Part shown: positions 8,439 to 14,872 of the stretch, in pieces | How the letters are laid out: every line of letters starts with the position of its first letter | How positions within the stretch are numbered: position 1 is the stretch's first letter | Origin: CAZUMJ01 sp964621605 | GTDB lineage: Bacteria; Actinomycetota; Acidimicrobiia; Acidimicrobiales; Iamiaceae | DNA length: 64,000 nt | Direction of reading: 5' to 3' | NCBI GenBank assembly: GCA_964621605.1 | Contig: CAZUMJ010000001.1 | Coordinates: 62,001-126,000, forward strand | The notes under the pieces: generated by a model | What the model saw: only the letters and a program-made list of their open reading frames with translations | Told to the model about the DNA's origin: nothing | The model's database searches: none | Made by a program: the position numbers and the translations under genes

Positions 8439-9809
8439 TCAGGAGGGAATCCAGTTCCCGTGGAAGCCGTGGGGAATCCGGACCGGTAGGTGCACCGTTG
8501 CGATGTCGTCGAGGGTGGCGGCGTCGAAGAGGCGAAGTGCGGACCGGTCGGTCACCGCATCGTGTGAGAAGCCCATGAGGACGCCGTCGTCTTCCGCGGC
8601 GTCCTCGCCGTTGGCGACGAAGACGACCTCACCCATCGACGTGCCCGCGGGGAGCTCCCGCTCGGTGGTCTTGCCGGTCTCGAGGTCGTGGCGGAACACC
8701 GCGGCCTGGGCGGTGTCGACGTCGTCCGACGCGATCGCGAAGCCGACCGTGTAGCCGAATCGGTGTCGCTGCCCGGTCAGGCGCTCGTCGATGCGCGGGA
8801 ACTCCTGGCTGCGTTCGTGGATCACCTCGGTGTGCACCCGCCCGGCCGACGGGTCGATGCGCCACCGCTCCAGTACCGACGCACCTTCGTTCGGGCCGTG
8901 TCGGTCCGCTGCGAACATGCGCGGGTGGCGGACCACGTCGACGACCACGTCGTTGCCGTCGTCGTAGGCGTTGAGGGCGTGGAACACGTAGCACGGGTCG
9001 ACCTCGCACCACGTCACCTTCGAGCTGTCGCCGGTTCGGGGAAGGACCCCGACCCGGGCCGGGTAGTCCGCGTTCCAGGCGTAGGGGAACCCGGTCGGGC
9101 CGTCTGCGTACCCGACCACGACGTCCATGTCGAAGGTCACCGGTAGGTCGTAGACGACGACGTGCCGAGCGGTGAGCGAGAAGTCGTGGACCATCGGGCT
9201 GCCGGTCACGTCGATGTCGATCTGGCGGCGGATGTGCGCGCGGGGGTCGAGCACGGTGTAGCGAAGGCGGTTGCCCCAGCCCCAGTAGTACGAGACGGTG
9301 TGGAGTTCGCCCGTCACCGGGTCGCGGTGGGGGTGGGCGGAGAAGCCGCCGTCGAGCGTGCCGTCGAAGTCGCAGCTCCCGACGGTGTCGAGGGTGTCGG
9401 TGAGCTCGTAGGGGAGCGCGCCTGCTTCGACGAGCGCGAACGTGCGTCCGGCGTGTCCGATGATGTTGGTGTTCGGCGCGAAATCCATGCCGGCGTGCAC
9501 CGGACCGACGCGCACCTCTTCACCGAGGGCTTCGGCGACGCCTGAGGAGCGCACCCAACGGTTGCGGTACCACTCGGCCCGCCCGTCCCGGAGGCGCAGG
9601 CCGTGCACCATGCCGTCGCCGAGGAACCAGTGATAGCTGCCGGGAGCGGGTGGTTGCACCGGGTTCGGGCCGTTGCGGAGGTAGCGCCCGTCGAGGTGGG
9701 GTGGGAGCGTGCCGGTGACGGGCAGGTCCGTGAGGGTGACCTCGTCGGTGACCGGCGCGAAGTTGTGGTCGAGATACGTGGGGTTGGTGATCGGAGGCGC
9801 CTTTCGCAC
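8439..9809 (-). CDS. Carotenoid cleavage oxygenase (RPE65 family)
   Basis: A 456-residue Fe(II)-dependent carotenoid or stilbenoid oxygenase. The family N-terminus RYLRNGPNPV and FLGDGMVHGLRL are present. The four iron-ligand histidines fit SAHPHRDP, SPMVHDFSLT, YVFHALNAYDD and IPHGFHGNW; the final His lies 7 residues from the C-terminus, as in the family. By family it splits a polyene or stilbene double bond with O2 to make aldehydes. No carotenoid synthesis gene adjoins it, so the substrate is open. GTG 9809 is the chosen start, with AGGG upstream. The nearest gene downstream is the convergent pheA, 28 bp away. Confidence 0.88.
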   Translation of the reverse strand: MRKAPPITNPTYLDHNFAPVTDEVTLTDLPVTGTLPPHLDGRYLRNGPNPVQPPAPGSYHWFLGDGMVHGLRLRDGRAEWYRNRWVRSSGVAEALGEEVRVGPVHAGMDFAPNTNIIGHAGRTFALVEAGALPYELTDTLDTVGSCDFDGTLDGGFSAHPHRDPVTGELHTVSYYWGWGNRLRYTVLDPRAHIRRQIDIDVTGSPMVHDFSLTARHVVVYDLPVTFDMDVVVGYADGPTGFPYAWNADYPARVGVLPRTGDSSKVTWCEVDPCYVFHALNAYDDGNDVVVDVVRHPRMFAADRHGPNEGASVLERWRIDPSAGRVHTEVIHERSQEFPRIDERLTGQRHRFGYTVGFAIASDDVDTAQAAVFRHDLETGKTTERELPAGTSMGEVVFVANGEDAAEDDGVLMGFSHDAVTDRSALRLFDAATLDDIATVHLPVRIPHGFHGNWIPS

Positions 9810-9921
9810 GTGCGAGCCCTCCCACTGATAGCAGCGACGGAGCTGTCGCGCGGCGCGCGGCGCCGCTGGCGGCCGGTGTTACCGTCCGGGGCGCATCGTC
9901 GGGGGAAGCGGAGGTTGGGGT

Positions 9922-10410
9922 ATGGCAGGACGGCGAGGAGCGCTTCGGGTCGGACTGGTTGGCGTCGTCGCGGCCGTGTCGCTGTTGGTGCCGCTTGCGG
10001 CGAGTGCGAGTGCGAGCGCCGTGTCGAGCCAGGTCGGTCCGACGGCGTCGACGTTGCCGCCGCCCCCTCCGCCGCCCCCCGGCGTACCCGTCCCCGGGTC
10101 GACCGTGCCCCCGGCCCCGGGGGCGTCCCTTCCCGAGTCTTCCGCGCCGACGTCGACACCACCCGTCGAGTTGGGCACCGGCTCGACCGGGGGGTCGCAA
10201 CCGTTGCCTGGGGGGAGCTCCACGACGGTCGCGGGCCCTGCCGGTCCGCCGACCACGCAGCCCGGGACCCCTCGTCTCGTGAAGACCGGGCCGGTGGACG
10301 ACAACGGCGGCGCGCTCGTGTGGATGCTCGTCGGAGTCGGCGCGGTCGTGGTGCTTGCAGCGGTTGCGGCTCTCGTGCTGACCCGGCGGCGCACGGTGCC
10401 GAAACGCTGA
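9922..10410 (+). CDS. Secreted Pro-rich protein with sortase-like anchor
   Basis: A 162-residue predicted surface protein. A basic start and hydrophobic signal peptide (about residues 1-33, ending ASASASA) lead into a Pro/Ser/Thr/Gly-rich extended region with a run of eight prolines at about 47-54. The C-terminus has PRLVKTGP, a 23-residue hydrophobic helix and the basic tail TRRRTVPKR. That layout matches a sortase substrate, although LVKTG departs from LPxTG, so it may be a degenerate sortase motif or simply a C-terminal membrane anchor. No folded domain is recognisable. The role is unknown; a wall-spanning stalk is plausible. Confidence 0.65.
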   Translation: MAGRRGALRVGLVGVVAAVSLLVPLAASASASAVSSQVGPTASTLPPPPPPPPGVPVPGSTVPPAPGASLPESSAPTSTPPVELGTGSTGGSQPLPGGSSTTVAGPAGPPTTQPGTPRLVKTGPVDDNGGALVWMLVGVGAVVVLAAVAALVLTRRRTVPKR

Positions 10411-10425
10411 GCGCGATGCGTTGCC

Positions 10426-11079
10426 ATGGATGACTCGCTCGCGTCGGTGCCGTCCCCTTCCGCGGGGACGGCTGCCTGGTATCAGCGCCAGGCGGCACTT
10501 CCGGGTGGCCGCTGGCGCGTGCGGTGCCTGTTCAGCGACGACCATGCCGACGGCGAGGTGGTCCACGGCGACGAGGAGCTGCCTGGGCGTTTCGAGCTCT
10601 GGCACGCCGACCTCGACGCGGACGGTCGGCCTTGTCTGCTGATCGCGCCTGCGGCGGCGCCGGACAGCCCCCAGATGTGGTTCGTGGGGCTGCCGGAGCT
10701 CAAGGCGGAACGCCCGGCGATGACCCTTGTCGGATACGCCCACGATGCGATGCATCCCGGGGTGGTGATCTCCGACGCGGTGTTCTTCCACCTGCCCACC
10801 CGCAACGACGATCAGGTCGGCGCGATCCGTTGGTGGCGCGACGACGCGGTGGTCGACCAGGTGTTCGTCGGTGAGGCGTGGCGCCGCCGGCACGTCGCAA
10901 CGGCGCTCATCTACGCGGCGTCTGCGTACCACCAGCTTCACGGCTGGCCGGGTCGGCTGCACAGCGACGGCCGGCGCACCTCACTGGGTGAGCAGTGGGT
11001 CGCAGGGCTGCGTCACCCGGGGCGCATCGCCGCTCTTGAACGGCTGATGCCGCCGATGGATCCTTCAGACCCTCGATGA
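10426..11079 (+). CDS. GNAT-fold-like protein
   Basis: A 217-residue cytoplasmic protein. The C-terminal half resembles a GNAT acetyltransferase core: a beta strand ending VDQVFV is followed by WRRRHVATALIYAASAY, which occupies the acetyl-CoA pyrophosphate loop position (normally RxxGxG/A). The match is weak because the loop lacks the usual glycines, and the N-terminal 120 residues are not recognised. It starts 16 bp after the anchored Pro-rich protein and could be cotranscribed with it. The substrate is unknown, and it may not be catalytic. Confidence 0.5.
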   Translation: MDDSLASVPSPSAGTAAWYQRQAALPGGRWRVRCLFSDDHADGEVVHGDEELPGRFELWHADLDADGRPCLLIAPAAAPDSPQMWFVGLPELKAERPAMTLVGYAHDAMHPGVVISDAVFFHLPTRNDDQVGAIRWWRDDAVVDQVFVGEAWRRRHVATALIYAASAYHQLHGWPGRLHSDGRRTSLGEQWVAGLRHPGRIAALERLMPPMDPSDPR

Positions 11080-11130
11080 CCTGGTGCTGCTAGCTTTCTG
11101 CTTTCTTATTTCGCGAGCGGGAGCGGCAAC

Positions 11131-12150
11131 GTGACGAGCAAGTTCGGTCGAACGGCGCGGTGGGGGTCAGTGGCGGGCATCGCGACCATGGCGGGTGCCG
11201 CAGTTGCACCGTGGGCGGGCTTCGCGACACCAGCGGGTGCCGCGCCGACGCTTGGCGACAATGCCCACACGTTGCGCCTTGGCGCAGCCGAGCCGGGCGA
11301 CGGTGTGTACGAGTCGTGCAGCCCGTACTTCGGTTTCGGGAAGGCCGACGGTGCGCTCGACGTCGTGGCGTTCGATGTGAGCGACGTGAACGGCGCGGAT
11401 GCGTTCCCGCACGCGGTGGCGGGCGACACCCGGGTTGTCTTCGTCGTGCACGGCGAGAACGGCGGCACGCTCGAGTGCATGCCCGACGCCATCACCGAGG
11501 CGCAGTGGGACCAAGCTGTCAACGACTTCTCGATCTACGTCGACACGTCCGATCCCCGCTGGTCGTACCCGGGCCCGGGCCACTACGCCTACCCGACGGT
11601 CATCTACGGCCCGTACTACGAGAGCATCCACGACGCACCGTTCGGCAAGGTGACAAGCGTCGGGTTCAAGGTGGTCGACATCCCGACCGGGCACACGCTC
11701 GAGTCGCCGGTGGGCGAGAAGCCGCTCGTGCAGCACTACCCGATCGGTGACGAGTACTACTCGTCGACCGTCGACGATCGTGTGCTCGACTTCATCGAGG
11801 GTGAGGCGGGCGCAGGGGCAGTCGACGCCTTCCAGAGCACGCTCGCGCTGTGCTCCGAGGACTTCCCCGACTTCGATGCGTCCGATGAACTTGTCGCGGC
11901 GATGAACGCGATCGCCGACTACCGCGGCTGGGAGCCCTACGACGCGGAAGGGGTCGATTGCGGCGCGGTGCTGAACGAGAACAGCGAGGTGTCGTTCCTC
12001 CTGGCGCTCGAGGCGACGCGCTCCTACCGCGAGGCGATCACCCTCTCGCTCCCTGAGGAGCCGACGACGACCACCACCACCACCACGCTGGCGCCACCGC
12101 CGGCGGCCGCGGCGGTCGCCGTGCCTGCCACGCCTCGCTACACGGGCTGA
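11131..12150 (+). CDS. Secreted protein with C-terminal VPATPRYTG tag
   Basis: A 339-residue exported protein of unknown function. A signal peptide (about 1-37, ending TPAGAA) precedes a folded region at about 40-305 with five cysteines (for example ESCSPYFGFG, LECMPD, LALCSED, VDCGAV), suggesting disulfides outside the cell. It then has an eight-threonine run, an APPPAAAA linker and the terminal nonapeptide VPATPRYTG directly before the stop. The same ending is found in three other secreted proteins in this window. There is no trailing membrane helix, so it is not a conventional sortase substrate. The GTG start has GGGAG upstream. No family is recognised for the folded part. Confidence 0.75.
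   Translation: MTSKFGRTARWGSVAGIATMAGAAVAPWAGFATPAGAAPTLGDNAHTLRLGAAEPGDGVYESCSPYFGFGKADGALDVVAFDVSDVNGADAFPHAVAGDTRVVFVVHGENGGTLECMPDAITEAQWDQAVNDFSIYVDTSDPRWSYPGPGHYAYPTVIYGPYYESIHDAPFGKVTSVGFKVVDIPTGHTLESPVGEKPLVQHYPIGDEYYSSTVDDRVLDFIEGEAGAGAVDAFQSTLALCSEDFPDFDASDELVAAMNAIADYRGWEPYDAEGVDCGAVLNENSEVSFLLALEATRSYREAITLSLPEEPTTTTTTTTLAPPPAAAAVAVPATPRYTG
12121..12147 (+). other. C-terminal tag VPATPRYTG
   Basis: The last nine codons before the stop encode VPATPRYTG. It is one of four occurrences of VPAxPx[YF]TG at protein termini in the window. Confidence 0.8.
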
Positions 12151-12231
12151 GTGGGTCTCGCCGCGCCGGCTGGGCGGATGAGCCGGAGACCAGCGTTGCG
12201 AGAGCACCTTCATAGGCGTATGGTCAGGCGT

Positions 12232-12480
12232 ATGCCCCGGGTGCAGGTGTACTTGCCGGATGACCTCTACGACGAGCTCAAGCGGCGCGGTCTGCCGGCA
12301 TCGGAGCTCTTGCAGGTCGCGCTGCGCGCTGAGCTCGAGCGGTGTGAGGCACTTGAGGCGACCGACCTCTACCTCGCGCAGCTCGCGGCCGAGGTGGGGG
12401 AGCCAACTCAACGGCAGCGGTCGCACGCCGATGCCGTCGCTCGGGGTGTGCGGGAGCGCCAGCTCGATCGAGTCGGCTGA
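12232..12480 (+). CDS. Ribbon-helix-helix-type antitoxin (VapB-like)
   Basis: An 82-residue small protein whose N-terminus (MPRVQVYLPDDLYDEL) has the strand-then-helix pattern of ribbon-helix-helix antitoxins. The C-terminal half is Arg/Glu-rich, as expected for a toxin-binding tail. It lies 3 bp upstream of a PIN-domain toxin gene, which is the main support for the antitoxin role. The start chosen is ATG 12232; ATG 12220 is an alternative. The short direct repeat AGGCGTATG flanks these starts and could be part of an autoregulatory site. Confidence 0.75.
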   Translation: MPRVQVYLPDDLYDELKRRGLPASELLQVALRAELERCEALEATDLYLAQLAAEVGEPTQRQRSHADAVARGVRERQLDRVG

Positions 12481-12483
12481 GCT

Positions 12484-12864
12484 GTGCTCGTCCTCGACAG
12501 CGGTGCCGTGTCGCGCCTTGCCTCGCGAAGCAAGGGCGCGCTCTCGCTCATCAGCGCGTTTCGAGCCGCCGACCTCTGGCCGCCCGTCGTCCCCACGGTC
12601 GTGCTCGTCGAGTCGCTCCATGGCGACGCGGGACGAGACGCCAACACCAACCGGTTCCTGAAGACCTGCCTCATCGAGCCCGTCGTGTCAGTTGAGTTGG
12701 CCCGCCGGGCGGCGGAGCTTCGGCGGCGCGCCCGCGCTGGCTCTGCGGTGGACGCACTCGTCGTCGCGCTGGCCGAACCACGCGGGGCGGTCCTCACGGG
12801 GGATCCGGTCGACCTGCTGGCGCTCGCCGCCCACGCCCGGAACGTCTCCGTGCACACCGTATGA
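12484..12864 (+). CDS. PIN-domain ribonuclease toxin (VapC-like)
   Basis: A 126-residue PIN domain. The acidic metal ligands are all visible: D5 (VLDSG), E43 (VLVESL), D90 (SAVDALVVA) and D107 (TGDPVDL). VapC toxins cleave tRNA or rRNA and stop translation until bound by VapB. The GTG start lies 3 bp after the antitoxin stop, the usual operon arrangement. The active site is intact, so the toxin is probably functional. It sits 113 bp upstream of tRNA-Ser(UGA), and a second toxin-antitoxin pair lies on the other side of that tRNA. Confidence 0.85.
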   Translation: MLVLDSGAVSRLASRSKGALSLISAFRAADLWPPVVPTVVLVESLHGDAGRDANTNRFLKTCLIEPVVSVELARRAAELRRRARAGSAVDALVVALAEPRGAVLTGDPVDLLALAAHARNVSVHTV

Positions 12865-12977
12865 ACTGCGGTCGTGAAGGTGCGCCCTGCGTGAGAACAG
12901 TCTGCTGAGCGGGAGCGAGCGTCGGTGCAGCCCAGAACGGGCTAGGATCTCACGCCTGACCTGGGCAGATGCGACCT

Positions 12978-13065
12978 GGAGCGGTGGCAGAGCGGACGAA
13001 TGCACCGGTCTTGAAAACCGGAGACCCGCAAGGGTTCGAGGGTTCGAATCCCTCCCGCTCCGCCA
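12978..13065 (+). tRNA. tRNA-Ser (anticodon UGA)
   Basis: The acceptor stem GGAGCGG pairs with CCGCTCC. The anticodon loop CTTGAAA gives anticodon TGA, and a long variable arm (GACCCGCAAGGGTTC) marks a class II serine tRNA. The T arm is GGTTCGAATCC. The discriminator G is followed by an encoded CCA (13063-13065). A TAGGAT box at 12943-12948 could be its -10 element. The 3' end is duplicated 1.57 kb downstream. Confidence 0.95.
13047..13064 (+). repeat. attL-like 18-bp repeat at tRNA-Ser 3' end
   Basis: AATCCCTCCCGCTCCGCC forms the T-arm and acceptor end of tRNA-Ser and recurs perfectly at 14620-14637. A direct repeat of a tRNA 3' end is typical of an integration site. Confidence 0.65.
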
Positions 13066-13306
13066 ATAGCTGCTCCGGCCTGGCGCTTGGACTCAACCCA
13101 GGTCGAGGAAGTCGCGATGACGCGTTGGACTCGCCCATATTGAGGGTGGCATCTGTTCGCTTCGCGACCGAGCTCGACGGTCGCCCGAGGATGTAGCCGC
13201 GTCGCTGACGTCGCCCAGGTGGTTGAGGTTGTGACCTTCATCGACGCCCAGGGGGACACTGCTCTGGTGGGCTGCGGTGGGGATCGACACGCACACACCT
13301 GCGGAC

Positions 13307-13345
13307 TATAAGTACTGAAATCTGTACAAAAATACGGTAGCGTGT
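13307..13345 (+). promoter_or_regulatory. AT-rich promoter/operator of the Phd-AbiEii-like operon
   Basis: An AT-rich stretch stands out in GC-rich surroundings just before the antitoxin start. It contains the palindromes AGTACT (13311-13316) and TGTACA (13323-13328), 6 bp apart, followed by AAAAATACGGTAG. The arrangement suits an autoregulated toxin-antitoxin promoter. No direct proof is available from sequence alone. Confidence 0.4.
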
Positions 13346-13350
13346 CGGGC

Positions 13351-13869
13351 ATGCCTGATGTTGTGCGTCCGACGAGCGAGGTGCGAGCCGAGTTGAGTCA
13401 GATCACGCGTCGCTTTGACGCTGGCGATGACGAGCCGATTTTCTTTGGCTCTCATCGTCGTCCCCAGGCCGTGCTCGTGTCATTCGCGACGTGGGAGCGG
13501 CTGCACGCGAACGCGGAGGACGAGCCTGCCGGCTCGAGACGAAGCTCGACGGTCGCCAACCGATACGCATCGAACCGGCCGTATGCCTTGCCTCCTTCAG
13601 ACCTGTCGAGCCTTCGAGGGAAGCGAAGTGGTGTGGTCCGCCTCCCCAAGCATCTCGATTGGGGTCCAGGGCGGGCATACCAGGTGGACGATGCCCGTCA
13701 ACGACGAGCGCTCTATGAAGTCGTGCTCCAGGAGGCCGGAAGTGCTATCGAGCTCGAGAAGTACGTGAACGGGCAACTCCTCAGCCATGACTGGAAGCAA
13801 CTGCGACTGCCGCCCCGAGTTCGTGCACTCTGGGAGCAGCAGCTTCCCGCGCTGGCCGTGACGGCCTGA
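13351..13869 (+). CDS. Phd/YefM-like antitoxin with C-terminal extension
   Basis: A 172-residue protein. The N-terminal 60 residues fit the Phd/YefM antitoxin fold (VRPTSEVRAELSQI, then EPIFFGSHRRPQAVLVSFATWERL). A 110-residue C-terminal region of unknown fold (RSGVVRLPKHLDWGPGRAY, HDWKQLRLPPRVRALWEQQLP) probably wraps the partner. The stop lies 3 bp before the nucleotidyltransferase gene, supporting an antitoxin-toxin operon. The start chosen is ATG 13351; GTG 13342 is an alternative. Base composition looks less GC-rich than the flanks, and the gene sits between tRNA-Ser and the duplicated tRNA end, so it was probably acquired. Confidence 0.7.
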   Translation: MPDVVRPTSEVRAELSQITRRFDAGDDEPIFFGSHRRPQAVLVSFATWERLHANAEDEPAGSRRSSTVANRYASNRPYALPPSDLSSLRGKRSGVVRLPKHLDWGPGRAYQVDDARQRRALYEVVLQEAGSAIELEKYVNGQLLSHDWKQLRLPPRVRALWEQQLPALAVTA

Positions 13870-13872
13870 CCG

Positions 13873-14427
13873 ATGGACGAACTCCAGGAGCGCGTCGCCA
13901 CCATTGCACTCCGCAACCGTGCGCCTTACGGGTTCGTATTGGCTGGTGGGCAGTCGCTCCAGGCCCATGGCTTCATCCAACGACCCAGCACCGACCTCGA
14001 CTTGTTCACCGACAAGTTGGACCCCACAGCATTTGCTGCCGTGCTGGCCGAGGTGGTGGCAGGGCTGTCGAATGCCGGTTACGTCGTAGAAGTCGTCCGG
14101 TCGGCGCAAACGTTCGCTCGGCTCGATGTGAGCGATCCGCGACCCAAGCTGCAGACCACCGTCGATCTGGCCGTCGATGCCCGCGAGTTCTTGCCCGCGA
14201 TGTTGTCGGTCGGACCGGTGCTCGATATCCGCGATGCTGTAGCCAACAAGGTTGTCGCCGTGTTCGGTCGTGGTTACGCCCGCGACTATCTCGACCTCGC
14301 CGCGATCATGCGGTCGGCGAAGTACCCGCGCGAGGAGCTCCTTCGCATGGCGGCAACTGTCGACCCCGGCTTCGATCGAACCATGTTCCGTGGGGCACTC
14401 GAAGCTGTCGATCGCTTCGACGACTAG
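13873..14427 (+). CDS. AbiEii/AbiGii-type nucleotidyltransferase toxin, cut short by an amber codon
   Basis: A 184-residue nucleotidyltransferase-fold protein. The motif GGQSLQAHG at 25-33, followed by RPSTDLDLF with D41 and D43, matches the AbiEii toxin family, whose relatives add nucleotides to tRNA acceptor ends. A later NKVVAVFGRGYARDYLDL segment (K126, R137, D138, D141) is the second family motif. The frame meets TAG at 14425-14427 but then stays open for 27 further codons to TGA at 14509-14511, encoding EFLVYGIDLTEVVEVRRAMH and a Trp-containing end that looks like the natural C-terminus. A single GAG-to-TAG change would explain this. Activity after loss of the tail is uncertain. Confidence 0.7.
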   Translation: MDELQERVATIALRNRAPYGFVLAGGQSLQAHGFIQRPSTDLDLFTDKLDPTAFAAVLAEVVAGLSNAGYVVEVVRSAQTFARLDVSDPRPKLQTTVDLAVDAREFLPAMLSVGPVLDIRDAVANKVVAVFGRGYARDYLDLAAIMRSAKYPREELLRMAATVDPGFDRTMFRGALEAVDRFDD

Positions 14428-14511
14428 GAGTTCCTGGTCTACGGGATCGATCTCACCGAAGTCGTCGAGGTTCGTCGCGCGATGCATGACTGGGCACGAG
14501 AGCTCGGATGA

Positions 14512-14872
14512 CGACGGGCATCCAGGCCGCTGAGCGCCGGACTGCGCCCGTTGCCCCTTTTCGGTTGCTCATCGCCACGCTTCTGACGCTCTGAACTGCA
14601 TGAGCAAGCTCGAACTCGGAATCCCTCCCGCTCCGCCGATCGGATCTGGCGCGATGGCTGCCGGGTCTCGCGCTGCACTGAGCAGCGCTTCGGCCTTGCC
14701 CGCCGTCTGGCTGCCGGTGCTCGCCCACCTCGACACCGCCGCCCTAGGAAGTCTGCGAACCCATCGCGGAGACGCCGCGCCAGACCGACCCAGATCACAG
14801 ATTCCACTAGTCACGAATCGGAAATGTTGTTACGGTTCTAAAATCCAGATCAGCTCCTCGGGAGGGCGGGCG
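14512..14872. other. Intergenic region with attR-like repeat
   Basis: No gene is supported here. The region holds the 18-bp copy of the tRNA-Ser 3' end (14620-14637). Toward its end is an AT-rich stretch (TTGTTACGGTTCTAAAATCC, from 14827) that may be the promoter of the following secreted protein gene, whose Shine-Dalgarno GGAGGG lies just upstream of 14873. Confidence 0.5.
14620..14637 (+). repeat. attR-like 18-bp repeat
   Basis: A perfect copy of 13047-13064 (AATCCCTCCCGCTCCGCC). No complete second tRNA is folded around it, so it is a fragment left by integration or duplication. Confidence 0.65.

Noticed and set aside
12121..12147. LPxTG sortase signal
   Set aside because: The motif has one residue too many (PRYTG), and no membrane helix or basic tail follows; the stop is immediate.
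14600..14640. Second tRNA-Ser gene
   Set aside because: Only the terminal 18 bases match; no D, anticodon or variable arm can be folded upstream.
14600..14872. N-terminal extension of the propeller-like protein from ATG 14600
   Set aside because: It would bury the signal peptide and crosses the att-like repeat; ATG 14873 has a strong Shine-Dalgarno.
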